Shown here piece by piece: positions 36,148 to 48,746 of a stretch of DNA of 64,000 bases. The DNA is from Allantophomopsis cytisporea (Eukaryota > Ascomycota > Leotiomycetes > Phacidiales > Phacidiaceae). The stretch lies in contig CP103022.1 in the NCBI GenBank assembly GCA_024752435.1, forward strand, positions 1,054,001 to 1,118,000. The letters are read 5' to 3'. The notes under the pieces were generated by a model. That model did no database searches. It saw nothing but the letters and a program-made list of their open reading frames with translations, and had not been told where the DNA came from. Each line of letters begins with the position of its first letter. The first letter of the stretch is position 1. The position numbers and the translations under genes were made by a program.

Positions 36148-38789
36148 CTAGATCCGAGCTTTGGGCCGCCATTTTGCGTATGGGTGATGCTCTGAGGAAG
36201 GGATAAGGTGGTCAACAGCGCAAGTGTTTACAAGGCCCGGATGGACCTGCGTGAGGTCTGTGACGCCACACATCCTCATGGTTGTCTCCAATTCATCTTT
36301 CAAGACTAGAGTAGAGATGTCAGCGGGCTTCCTATACTTGAAAAGTGGCTCCGAGGGAGGGGGCAAAGAGTGTCCGACGAAGCAGCGATATTTGCTTCAT
36401 AGATTCATGCTTTCTATGCAGCAAGTCCTGTCTTCTTTGGACGAGATGACCATATCTCCTTGCACAGAAGGCCTGGCGGCCATTTCGGCAATATTTCATC
36501 GAACCACATCAAGGCGGATTGTTTCCAAAGTGGTCTTGCTCCGTCTGGCCAATAGTTTCTCGTTATTGAGCGGACTTGAGCATGCACTTGCTTACGACAT
36601 GTAGATCACACTAGCCGTTGGACTGCGATGCTATTCAAGATTCAACACTGTTGGCAGCAGCCATTCAGGTACGGCTGCATGACAAACGTGACCCTGGTTC
36701 CCCTCATTCAATCAATCTTGACAAGCACTTGATCGTCATTTTAATGAAGATCATGACCCACACCGATACTGAGTCACCGACTGTTTCGACGTCGTATTCA
36801 GTTGAAGCCTCAGTCTCGGTGGGTGTTATCACGGTTCACTGCTCAAGTCGGTAGGTGAAACCTTCTTGCGGGAAAACACAAATACAGATCTGTTACCGTG
36901 AGGTGGATCCCATTAACGTAAAAGAAGCCCATGTATCTTGTAAAGGCCAGGCTAGTAGCTGTGCGGGTCGATAAGGCAATCTGGACTGCAGAAGTGCCGG
37001 CATTTCAAGATACTTGGGTTGATCAAGTGTTCTTGTTCAAGCAGTTCAGCAACTGCTATCTGTACAAGTTCAGATGCAGCCGTACCATAGAAATGAATTC
37101 TAGGTACTAGCATACACGATATGCAAGCAGGTTTATTGGGGGTAATTCAAGAGTGATATCAAGCGCGAACAGATCTTAACGGGAAAGAGCAGACGAGATA
37201 AAGCGCCGCCGCGATAACACAACAAGAAGTACAGAAGGCGGCATGCATAAAGCGCAAGAGAGAAGGCTTCCAGAAGCATGACAAAAAACTTCTTATCGGA
37301 TTGGCTTGCGGGGGTAAGTGAAAGGATTGGCTCAGACTTACTCTCAACATACTTCTCCACCCCCTCTTGTCCATAATTGAGGGCATACAGAAATCCCCTC
37401 CCAATCCCTACTGCCTTAGCGCCTAAGCATAGTGCCTTGAAAATATCCGTTCCTCGCATGATACCTCCGTCGACAAAGACTTCCATCCTATCAAAAACCT
37501 CCGGGCAGCACTTCTGCAGCTCAAGCAGTAGCAGTACGGGAGCGGGAGCAGTATCTAAACTTCGCCCTCCATGGTTACTCAAGACGATACCATTGATTCC
37601 TTCATCCATAGCTTTCTTGGCATCCATAAATGTCTGTACACCCTTGAGGATGATTGGCAGCGAAGTACAGCTTCGCAACCAAGACAAATCACTCCACTGC
37701 AGAGAAGCATCAATGTAGCCACCCATGATCCTTCCCAAAGAACCTCCCTTCTTGTCATTTTTAGCAGTGGCTCCACTCATTGGTGTGCTCATTGACTCAT
37801 CAGCCTTCACCCTTTCATCTGCTTCACGCTTCCCAGGAACCGGGGCGTCGACCGTCACGAAGATAGCCTTTACGCCAAGTGACTGAACGTGCCTCAATAG
37901 TGCCTCACTCTTATGCCTCTGCTTATCAACGTACAGCTGGAAGAAGAATGGCATATCACTGCCCACTTCATCCACAAGTTCTTTGATGGGGAAACTGGCA
38001 TTTGTAGATACACATTGGGGGATTCCGGCACTTTGACATCCGCGAGCAAGAGCCTTCTCGCCCTCCGGATGAACTAGTTTTGCCATTGCAGCTGGAGCAC
38101 AGAAGAGAGGCACTGCCATGTGCTCTCCTAGCATGCTCGTCTTCGTATCAACGTCCTTGACGTTCGTCAAGATTCGTGGCCGCAAGCCAATCTTCGCATA
38201 AGCGTTATTGTTCTCGCTCTTGGTATACAGATCTGTTGCCGCTGAGGAGTAGAAGGCCCATGTTTTGGCCGCCAATGTCCGCGAGGCTACCTCCTCGAAG
38301 TCGTGCGTATTTATCAGCGTGTCGAGTGATGGCTTCTCATCTGGTGCTATAGCTGTAGTGACCTCTGGCGGAGTTTTTGCCCAGTCATCATTGATAGTGC
38401 TGGCGTCTAGCTTGCCAATGTGTTTCGATGGCTCAAGACCATTTTGAATGATCGATGGGGAGTGTATCTCTGAATAAGCTTTGCTCGCATCGCGGCCGGC
38501 ATATTTAAGGATAACTACGCAAGAGACCATCAGCATTTGATTTCTGTTTTTGAGAAGCCCTTATGGAGACTTCGCGTGTCCGTGCTGCTGTATGCTTGGT
38601 ATATGGCGCAAAGCTATGGCGTTCTCCTTTTCTTTGCCACCGCATTATGTAAAAACACTTACTTGCAGCGCCTCCTGGGTGCTCAGGAGCGAATTCTGTG
38701 AGATCATATACCATCCCATTGACGACAATCCATAGATCCTCTGGGATACAATGCATTGAAACCTCCTGTACGGAGATTGTTCGCGCCAT
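36148..38789 (-). CDS. Flavocytochrome b2-type L-lactate dehydrogenase
   Basis: An FMN- and heme-containing enzyme that oxidises L-lactate or a related 2-hydroxy acid and passes electrons to cytochrome c. Exons are 38789-38663, 38514-37342 and 36305-36148, giving 485 residues with an exactly closed frame. The cytochrome b5-like domain spans about 1-75 with heme ligands in HPGG (37-40) and His60. The FMN-binding TIM barrel spans about 90-445 with LFCAPAAMAKLVHPEGE, FFFQLYVDKQR, ILKGVQTFMDAKKA, SNHGGRSLD (active His357) and FVDGGIMRGTDIFKALCLGA. The last exon supplies the family C-terminus (LKDELETTMRMCGVTDLTQV). The second intron is 1,036 nt, far longer than any other here. No obvious mitochondrial presequence is present, so the location may be the cytosol. 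Confidence 0.87.
36306..37341 (-). other. Exceptionally long (1,036-nt) intron in the b2 gene
   Basis: It begins GTAAGT and ends CTCTAG with a CTGAC branch site 13 bases before the acceptor. Splicing joins GVEKYVE to ILKDELETTM, the normal family sequence. Other introns in the window are 44-161 nt. Inside, the plus strand has a protein-like open frame (36373-36603) of unknown nature. Confidence 0.75.
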
Positions 38790-40328
38790 CTTTGTAGCCG
38801 TTGCAAGAACCTATCAAAGGAGCCAAATAAATCGAGTCTCGCAAAACGTTTCAGATCTAGATGAGAACTACAATCGTTGATGTACGTCACTTTTGGGAAA
38901 TGTACAAAAGAATCAAAGCAATTGAAATGAGAGTTCTACTTATGGGAGTTGTAAGGGCGCATTGAAGTGACCATGCGCCATTACATGTCGTTGATCGTCA
39001 CTCGCGCCGCGATCTATCGACTCCGCTGCTTTTTGGTGCCGTCGTAATGCCGCTGTGTCGCTGTCGCTGTAATTGCTGCCGAGGCTTAGATCAATGATAA
39101 GTAAGATCTCGGAGTTAATCTATATCACGTGGTTTTGAGCGATGAGATAACAATTCTTGATAGATATGTACTTTTATAATTTTGAAGTATTGGTGAATGG
39201 ATAGATGTATATTTATTTACATGAACGAAGGTCGTGTTGATGAGCTCAGATTAAATGTTGTTATGTACATCAAAATGACATAATGAAGATGAATTCCAGT
39301 GATGTCTTGTCCATTTTGTTCTTTATTAGAATTATTTACTTCTCATTTTGTTTTTTTATGTTGTATTAATCAGCTCACTTCAATCTGTATTTCCCATTGG
39401 ATTGCCGACGAGCAAGGACAACACCAGCACTCCCACACAAGGAACACAGATATAATGCTCTTGCGTGGATGATAATGATGTCGACTTTGAGACTTCTATC
39501 ATTAATGAAAACAAATTGAAAGCTTTATCAATAATGTTGCTTTTGATGGTGTACTGTTATAAATATTGGTAAAGTACCCAGACAAAAAGAGTTCGAAAAT
39601 CAACTGCGAGACAAGTGAAGAGAAAATAAAAATAATAAAGAACCAAAGATGAGATATGAAAAGCGAAAGAAATAGAAATCATATTGTACTCGGACTAGTC
39701 GAAGATGGATGTGTAGAATGTAAGTCAATGCCCATCACAGATAAACCATACCATTCATTATTTCCTTAAATACTTGTTCAAAGTTGAGAGGGAATTTGAG
39801 TAGTGCCTCGGCCAATTTATTCAATAATGATAGTGTTGTGCGTACTTAAGATTGAGAAGTATGTGATGATAGCAATTGTGGAAATATCACTTTAATTACA
39901 CAGGATTACGATGAAATAAATAATTCTCCATCTTCATGATGAATATTCATTCTTTTGGAGCTCCAAAACAGAGATAGGTAACTAACTACCTTGGCAAAAG
40001 CAGCACAACGACGAACCGCAAATGTAACCATTAAAGTATTGTTCCAAACAAAAGCCTCCCTCTAAATCATACAGTAAGGACAATAACAACTCCACGGACA
40101 CCACGCCAATCCAGCCCAGCCGGTGAGACAAAAATAAAACAAGAAGACCAAGAGCTCGGAGAAGAAGGGAAGAGAAAACCAGGGGAAAGGAAGTCATACC
40201 ATCGTATTCCCAATTAAATCAAATAAATGCGCTTCGGTTCAATCATACATACGTTGACGCCAACTAAATCATAACTCAATTCTCATCTTTCAATATTCAA
40301 GAAAAAACACAACTGCACCACCCACGCA
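38790..40328. other. Intergenic, AT-rich, no gene seen
   Basis: Upstream of the b2 gene and downstream of the OPT gene. It is very AT-rich in 39100-40000, with no coding signal. Holds the b2 promoter and the OPT 3' UTR. Confidence 0.55.
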
Positions 40329-43008
40329 CTACGACCAAGTCTTCGGCCCAAATGGTTCGGTCGCCACTTTTTGGACAGCGAGATCGTTGTAATCAAGAGT
40401 GGTGGAGATGACGTTGTTTCCCCACCAGTTAGGGGCGCTGGTATTTGTAAGGGTGATTGTGAAGAAGATGATAATGGTAGAGATGGCGAGGCCGGAGTCG
40501 AGAGCAGCGGAAGTAATGTAGTTGTACTGCATCCACCAGCCAAGATTGCGATTGCGAATGACACGCTGGAAGATGAAGCCCACAAAGCCCCAGGAAAGGT
40601 AGTTTATTGGCGTTGCGGGTGGGATGTAGCCGGTTGAGCCTGAAGGGGTTAGTGTGTAACTCTTGGTTTCTGATTCTGAAGAAAGCCTAGAAAGGGGGTG
40701 CGGGAAAGTAAAGTTCACGGAGATAGGACGATGGATGGGAAAGGAATGAGAAGAGGACTTACCGAAAATCACGGGTGCCATCATATAGCGCCACATAGAA
40801 CGCGGCTTCCACCAGGCCATGGTGTACAAGAAAACCGGCAAGCCAGCGCCAATGAGGAAGAACCAGAAGAGCTGTGAGTAGATCTGTCCTGGGGAAAATA
40901 TACGAGCAGGGCCAAGAAGACCCCAGATTACAGAGGCATTAAAGAAAGTGCGGGCATTGGCACAAGTAAAATGGGAAGTGTTATCCGCAGCGCAGATGTT
41001 CTTGATGGCACCAAGGGCCCAGTTCATGACTGCAATTTGCACGATAGAAGACCAGAAAGTGGCGATGGTCTGCGCCCAAAACATAGTACGCGGCGGCACC
41101 TTCATGTAATGACCAAGTTTCAGATCTTGCACGAAGGCTAGACCTTGGTACATGGCCATGTAGCCATACGCCTTGAACATCATCATTGCGACTGGCTTGC
41201 CGGGCTGCATGTAGCCAACGATGAACTCGGTGAGCACGTTCAGACCGATCTGAATGTTGGTTATAGCTTGTACCATGCCAATAGGGATGGACCAGATCAG
41301 AGGGATGAGAATAGCAACGATAAAGGCCCAACCTGTCAGGTGGGTGTCCCAGGCATAACAGACTGCGAAGCTGAGACCTATCATGATGAGGAAAAGGACC
41401 AGGTACCACCAGTCTGGAGCATCGCGGTATTTTTTCATGAGGCGCATGTGGACATCGTCTTCTTGCTCTCGAGCAAGCTTTGCGCGAAGCCTAGAGATGT
41501 TAACATGATTCAGTAGTTATGTTTTTTTTTTTTTGGAAAACTCACCAAATCTCCTTTCCGTTATAAAGAGCTGTGTGAACTAGGAGGGAGATCATGGTGG
41601 CAAATGAAACACCGTATGACAGAGCAAATGTGGTTGACAAGAATAATGGGGAATAGCTGTTGTAGGCTTCAACATCGAGTGTGTATTCAGGGGTAAGGAC
41701 TCGAGAAACATTATATTCTTTTCCCATATTGTCCCACACGGTATTATCGCTGATTGGAAGATACTCGGCGTACCAACCTCCGGAATAATGGACAGCCAAC
41801 GTAATGATCCAATAAAAGCTGATCACTCCCACCATCGTATTGGCAATTGCGTGCCACGGAGGAATAAGGGGTGATAATAGCCAACCAGTGATCACAGTCC
41901 AATCAAAAGTGATTGGAAGAAGAGAGATACCAGACCAGCCACCGAACAGCTGGTTAACAATGACATTGTTTGGACGAATCCAAGTGACGAAAGCGAAAGT
42001 GCTGAGTGCCTGGAAAATAAATCCTGGGAACCAGTACCAGCAGAAAGATGCAATACCCACGTATAAGAACCATCTGTACCGACCGATAGCCCAGCCACCA
42101 GTCTTCTTTGGATCTGCAGGGCTGTGGTCATGAAGTGCATAGAACAAGGAGGTATTCACCAAGTTTGTAGGCCAGATCATAGCTGCAGGCCAAACCAGGA
42201 ACCTTCTTGCTAGACCCGCAAGTCCATAACCAATCATTTGTGTTGTCCAAGTGAGTAGTAACTTGTACCACCAACCAAAATTTTGACCATAGAAGGCTTG
42301 TTGCGCAACCAAGATATCTGTAGAGTAAGCTGCTCCACCGCCAAAACTGCAATTCGCCATAACGACAATGACCGTGTGCTCTTTCATGTTGAAGGGGCCT
42401 GGGTTAAGAGACCACTCTCGACCAAAAGTCCTGAACGTTCTTTTAGGCATGATGGCTGCCCAGCCGTTGCCGATAGGATATGCTACCAGTTGAGCAACAA
42501 TGGATGTAATGATAATCTGAGGATTTCGCATAGAGAATAACATGTTCAAGCCAGATCCGATAGTGGTGAGGAGAATTCCAATTACCCATGCTCGTACAGT
42601 ATTTGCTGGAATATCCTAATAAAAAAAAGTATTAGGTCACCACATTTGTTTCAGGAGCAGGGTGTTTCGCACCTCATCGTAATTGCGCACAGCGGCTTGA
42701 ACTTCAGGATATGGCGATTGTTCAGCTAGTCCACGCTCGAGAGCAAGTTCAGCCTCAACATCATGTGCTTTCAAAGCATCATGGACTCTATCCACATAAC
42801 CTTCTGGCAAGTTTGGATCCCAACGATGATTTTGTTCGAAATGAATGAGTCCCTCATCGATATCCATCTCATCGAGACCATCGTGTCCGGAAGTATATGC
42901 GGATTTCGAATAATCCGTATTTTTGTCCAGACTATTATGCGACGAGGGAGCGATAATACCCTCGGTATTCTGCCGTTGGAACGGCGTGCGCTTGAAGCCG
43001 AGAACCAT
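40329..43008 (-). CDS. OPT-family oligopeptide transporter
   Basis: A proton-coupled importer of small peptides such as tetra- and pentapeptides or glutathione, 814 residues with four exons (43008-42673, 42615-41546, 41490-40763, 40639-40329). Introns are 57, 55 and 123 nt and the frame closes; the 123-nt intron stays open in frame. The acidic cytosolic N-terminus extends to about residue 110. Multiple membrane helices follow, with the OPT hallmarks NPGPFNMKEH, GLGLARR-like AGLARRFLVWPAAMIWP, QLFGGWSG, FSPGQIYSQLFWFFLIGAG and the C-terminal FIFQRVIRNRNLGWW. It most resembles the fungal peptide/glutathione branch. It lies between two FMN hydroxy-acid oxidoreductase genes on the same strand. 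The substrate is not deducible from sequence. Confidence 0.92.
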
Positions 43009-46000
43009 TATGGCTTGTTGTCACCAATGTCGCAGCAATGATTTTTTTTCCCGCCGTGACTGACTCCGATCAGAAGACAAGAGGAGTTGATTTGGGAGGG
43101 GTGAGTAGGGTATATAAAGGCTGTGGCATGCATTGCATTGTAATTCCTAGCGACCGCTGTATCGGGTCGAGCACACAAGATGTACAGGGCAATTTGATGG
43201 CAGTAGCATGGGTTACCTGTGCCGCAGAAATGCGATAAGACTGCAAGTCTACCTACCCACACTTTACAACTGTGCCTCTACTACGTACAGAGTAGCTGTA
43301 CGCTCAACCTTTCGACAGTCATGGCTTTCATTTCTGGGCGTCGTGCCGGTGAACTAAAACCCCAGATACACATCATAAACGACGGTCTGTATGAATAGTA
43401 TGCGGTCTCGCGATCAAAGGGCTCTTCGCCAAGCTGTTTCTCATATCTTTGTGCCAATCATCATTGGGATCTGCAGGTCATAGGTAAGGATGGAGCTTAG
43501 GCTGGAGTTCGTTATCACTGTTCAGAGGTTGAAGAACGAACCAGAAAAGCATTTGATGTGCCACTGAAGTACACAGTTGCTCTCCCTCGAAAGGCCAGCG
43601 CGGGAGATGTGGGCGAAAATGACAGCAATGTTACCCTCCTGCCTCAATAAGCATGGTGAGCATGGTTGCAAGGGCCTTTCCGGCGTGCTGAAGGGATGTG
43701 CAGAGCCCTGTGAGCGTTAGCGAATGCTGATGCTCGTGCCACCATGAGGTGCAAGTGAAAAAGCCTCTGCGTATTCAAGGTTCAAACGTGAGAGGTATCG
43801 ATTTGAATTTGAGATTCTCATCCTTTGTATAGATATGGATGATCGTGTAAGCTATGCTCGTATAAACGTCCCAGCAGCCGATTAGCGAGCCATACAGTCT
43901 CCCATCATCTTGAATTCGTAATTGAACATATTCTATCTTGACAACGCTGGACTGACTTGAAGTCCATACCTAGCTGGTCCCTACGGATTTCATACGGAGC
44001 TTATTCGTTTGTCGGCCCGGAATATACGGCTCAGTATGTCCACGTGCATGTGGCGGAAGATAAGACTCTTCTCAACTCATTTCACCATGTCTCGTTCGCT
44101 CTGCCATTCGTAATTGTGTCGATTCTACCTACATCAGTACGTTTCTCCCGAGGTCCGGAGACAAGGCCTAACGTCCTAAGCGACAAATAACACAGACCAC
44201 AGACCTCTCATGCGTTCGCTGCAGTGTGCTAGATCAGTTTTTCCCCACGAAGTCGAGAACTCAGTGCGTGCTGTTCGAAGGTGCCCCCGCGCGATACTAG
44301 TGAATCATGGTCCTTTGCACTGATAATACGCGAAACGTTAACCTTTAAAAAGACGGCATCTTGAGAGACTCACGATGTGCCGCAAACCAGGTGTTAGATG
44401 AAAGGTTTGACCTTCCACTTCAGGGGTGCTTGGTGTCATCGTGGCTTGTTGGTTTGGTTTGGCTTGGTTTGGTTAATCTGGCTCTGTTGATACCTCCGTT
44501 CTGCCCGGCAGCCGAAATCAAGACTAAATGAGTCGCAACGCATGCAACGTATCTAGATATTTGTGGAATCGGTATACTGTCGTCAGCTTGCTTCCTCGTT
44601 CGCTTTATCAGTCCCAACTTTGATCTCCGTCTCGAATGCGATCGATCAGAGAGAGTACTAGAGTAGCATTTCATCACACGAGCCAGCTGCTATGGCTACC
44701 AGGGAACGATATCTCTCTAAATGAGTGTCGTTATTCGGGCTGCTGCTTGATAGTGAAAGATCCTTGCAATTGGATGAGCTGCAAATATCTCGTGCTTCTC
44801 AAATCTCACCCCACACCAGCCGCAATGCGCCATCGTTGGCTCGAATTTTCAAATCATATTCTGTATTTTCCAATGGTCAACCTGTAAATTCCAGCCTGCT
44901 GTCAGCCCATCATCCGTCATCATGTTCTATTACAGAACAATAGTACGCAGTAAGGCTCAAAATTACCCCCAAAGACGGGAAGGTCAATACGACCTATCAA
45001 AGGTCGTACGTGTTGGAAAGATTAACACCGTGCAGCTTAAGAGACCTTCCGACAACGAAATAAACGAACAGGATGGGAGCAGATACTTCAGTCTGACCTA
45101 ATACGGCTTGAGAAGGATCAAGATCAGCAAGTCTGGAAAGCAATAATGGCGCATTGTAAAAGAGCTGATAAAAGATAAGTAATAGCAGGAGAGCGAGTCA
45201 CTTGTGGTCTCCATACACCAGCGTTAGAAGCACAGGGCACCCGCTCACTAACGTGTGCTCCTCTTGTGCCTCTCTTCCATCTCTGTCGTGCCCTTCTTCG
45301 TACTCATATCCCAATATATTCACACCTTAGTGACACTTATCACAATCATATTCACCCGCCAGGCAAAGACAAAAGCCAGAAAATCCCACCTCAACGCCAG
45401 AGTCCCTTACAGATCAATCAGTACTCAGCATAACTTTAAAGCTTTATTGCAGCCTCCAGATCAATGCAGATAAGATTCTGGGGGGTTATTTTTCGTTTTC
45501 GTTTTCTTCTATTTCTCTTCTTATGACGCCGTACTACCACCCCAAGAATGAACCCATACGGGATCTACGTTCATAGCGGCCTTCCAAGAAGGTGATGGTA
45601 TGAGAGTCAGCACCTTATTTGCACTTGGTGTGTACGTGATCGAAGTGATCAAATATATTGCTTTTCCCAATCGGCACTAATTGAGAGACATCCTTGTGTG
45701 CCTACAATACTGAACCACACTTACACGCGCGGCATGTTATCTTGGTGACCTCTGGAAGGTCTGTTAAGCAGGAGCAGGAGTTTCTATCCGTAGGAGGTTT
45801 GGATACGGAGCGGGGGGTTGACATCATCGATTTTCGGTTAGGTTAGATAGTCATTGTGTGGTTATGCGTTGATCATTGAAGTGAAATACTTATGATGTGA
45901 TCGACTGTCCACGGAAGTAATTACGTGGGCGTACTATGAAGAGGAAGCTCCTATGGCTGGATCTGGATAGGAGTATGATCTTTGATTTCTAAGAAATTAT

Positions 46001-46156
46001 AATCATATCTCATGTATCTTGATATTCACCAGCAGTTATATACTGTTTCATTTGTATGTATTGAATTGCTTCGGATGTCTACTTAGACTATATACTATTC
46101 TTCATATGTAGGAATGGCGCATGCAGAAATGCACCCTCTTATTCACTTTTTCCCTC
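43009..46156. other. 3.1-kb intergenic region, no gene seen
   Basis: Open frames are short and do not show protein-like composition or splice-linked continuation. A TATATAAA-like element at 43111-43118 lies about 100 bp upstream of the OPT start but on the opposite strand. Repeated GGTTTGGTTTGGCTTGG runs occur at 44450-44475. Confidence 0.5.
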
Positions 46157-47539
46157 TCATAGCTTGCTCTTCTCAGCAATCATACTTGCAGAATTTGGCA
46201 AGGTATCTAGAGCTTCCTTTGTAATCTGCCCCACATTCTGGAAGCCAGCTACGTTCATCAAGATATCGAAGTCGGCCAACAGACTCTTCATGACATGTCT
46301 GACGCCCAACTCCCCCTTGATACTCAAACCCCAAACCCACAATCGGCCCACAAAGACGAACTTAGCACCAAGAGCAAGAGCCTTGAAAACATCTGCGGCG
46401 CCTCTCACACCAGAGTCAAACATGATGTATGTCTTATCACCAACAGCTATTCTGCGTCAGAACCACAGTCACCACAAAGGCAAGAGATGAAGCCAAACTT
46501 ACCATCAACAATTTTTTCTAGTGCATCAAGGGATGCAATAGCCCCATCAACCTGTCTTCCTGCATGGTTACTAACAACAATCCCATCCACGCCCAACTCA
46601 ACCGCCTTCCTCGCATCCTGCACGCTCTGGATACCCTTCAAGCAAAATGGTTTGCCGCCCGAGATGCGCCGCCACTGCTCCATGAGCCACGGCATCTTCT
46701 CCCAGCTCCATGCTCGTCCATGCCATACATTATCGATCCAAAGGGCGCCGGCCTCATTCGGGTGAGTCTTAGGATCAATGCCATGCTCCTTCAGCCTCTT
46801 CTGAAAGACGGGATCGGACAACCCGAGATCGGCGCCAATGCCGTGGTAGAAAGCGTAGTTGGAGTTCTGCTCATCATGATGCCTCCATGCAAGCTGCCAC
46901 GTATCGACCGTAAGAATACACGCCGTGAAGCCCGAGTCGTGAGCCCGCTGCAGTAGACTAAGCGTGAGCTCGTCGTCGTGCGGCATATACAGCTGGTAGA
47001 AGCGCGGGCCGTCACCGTTAGCTTTCCCGACATCTTCGATGGGGTTGCTGCCCGCCGTCGACAGACAGTAGGGTAAATTCAGCTCTTTGGCGACTTTAGC
47101 AACCGGCAATTCGCCCAATGGGTTGTAGATCTTGTTGATGCCGATGGGCGCGAAACCAATCGGCGCCGAAACTTTGTGCCCGAAGATTTCCGTCTTGGTA
47201 TCCCGCTTATTCGTGTCGACGAGCATGCGGGGGATTATGCGGTGGCGGAAAAAGGCCTGGCGGTTTGCGAGGTGGGTATAGGATTGGCCGGCGTTGGAAG
47301 ATGCGTAGTACCTATTGATTGTGTCAATAAGAACCAGGACGACTTCGGAAATGAATAGATTGAAAGCCCTACCATCCTCCTTTTGTTAATGTCTCTTTGG
47401 CAAGATCCTCCAGATCTCCTGGCTCGGTACTAAATGGTGGCACTTCACCGGTATTATCTTTCCACAAAAGCTCGCGTTGATAGAGGCCCCATTGAGGAGT
47501 ATTTCTCTGCTGGATGTTTGGGTTCTCTGGGTCAGACAT
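46157..47539 (-). CDS. FMN-dependent alpha-hydroxy-acid oxidoreductase (lactate 2-monooxygenase-like)
   Basis: A flavoenzyme of the glycolate oxidase/lactate monooxygenase superfamily, 421 residues. Exons are 47539-47373, 47311-46503 and 46446-46157; introns are 61 and 56 nt and the frame closes. There is no heme domain. Conserved FMN/active-site segments include APIGFAPIGINKIYNPLGEL, YCLSTAGSNPIEDV, RFYQLYMPHDDELTLSLL, CLKGIQSVQDARKAVELG, SNHAGRQVDGAIASLDAL and MFDSGVRGAADVFKALALGA. The SNHAGRQVDG form and the extended mid-region with ILTVDTWQLAWRHHD resemble the lactate 2-monooxygenase branch rather than glycolate oxidase. Its substrate is probably a 2-hydroxy acid such as lactate (inference). 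It is the second FMN oxidoreductase in this 12-kb stretch. Confidence 0.88.
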
Positions 47540-48746
47540 TGTGCTGAATGATCAAGATGTCTTTAAAGTGCTTGATTAAATATGTTTGCAATATCGTCCT
47601 TCAAAATGAACATCAAGACAGTCGAAACAGACATTCGTTATTTATTATATGAACTGTTGCGATAATCCATGACGACATCCGAGTGAGAGTGACTTACTTG
47701 TGAGATCATAGCATTCGGGAACTCTGCCGAGATATGTGGAAGACGTTACAAGCTCAGGCTAGCGACGTAGCCTGCGTACCAGGAAAGCTTGGTTCTGTCA
47801 AACTTGACGTGCCATAAGTATCCACACTTCCCAATCTCCTTTACCATCTTCATCTTCTTGAAATAGGATGAAGATCAAACCCGAGGACTGATAGAGATCC
47901 ATAGAATTAGTATCCGATAATCGGATTTGCGTAGCCATAGATCGTGGTTGTCTTCGGTTCCCGGGAAGTAGCGCATCATAGGTATTCATAGACAGACAAC
48001 AATTTGTTATGAATTTTATGTCAAACGTAGCCACGAACTTACATTATCTGAATCTAGCCACGAACAATGGTTCTAAGCAGGGAGCTGATCATACAATATC
48101 AATCTACTTGTATATCGAGTGAATTCTCAACGACTTACTGGTTTACCGGGTCATCCATTATACAGCTCTTCGGATCTGGCTGTGCGACGTACAGTGTATG
48201 TATGATCTCAGGGGAAACGTAATATATCCAAGCGAAATGATAGGCCTTCCCTTCAGAATGGATTATAGAGTTTGCGCCATCGATGAGTTCAATGTCGATG
48301 CTTAAGCGCGTGATCAGAACAGGCGTTATTGCTTTTAGCCTCACGCTCCGCCATGCCTTTCATCAGGAAGTGCGTTTCAACCAAACGAGCATTCTCTGCA
48401 GCTTCATTCATCGTCCTCAACCGGTTTCGCGTAAAGATATTTTCCACCACACAATGAACGTCCACGCATTCGAGTCATCAGGCGAGTTACTCTTATACTG
48501 ACGTCCTCATCTCCCGCCTTTAGCCTTATGAATATTTCTTAACCGTCGGTCACCGATATATATTGATCGTCGCGGCTATATCGATTTACCAAGAACGAAG
48601 GTATGGATGAAAGTGCAAACCTGGTATGGGTTTCTTTAAACAGAAAATCCCCGCATACGGCCTCAAACATCAGATGAATATATAATGATGGTGGGTGAGC
48701 CGTTTTGTTTCTAGATCTACAATTCCATTCTTTAGTCAATCGCATC
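47540..48746. other. Divergent intergenic region, no gene seen
   Basis: About 1.2 kb between the divergent FMN oxidoreductase and GH74 genes. No coding signal. It contains the promoters of both. Confidence 0.55.
48679..48686 (+). promoter_or_regulatory. Possible TATA box of the GH74 gene
   Basis: TATATAAT lies about 60 bp before the ATG of the glucanase gene. Position and motif fit a core promoter, but the distance leaves little 5' UTR. Confidence 0.3.
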
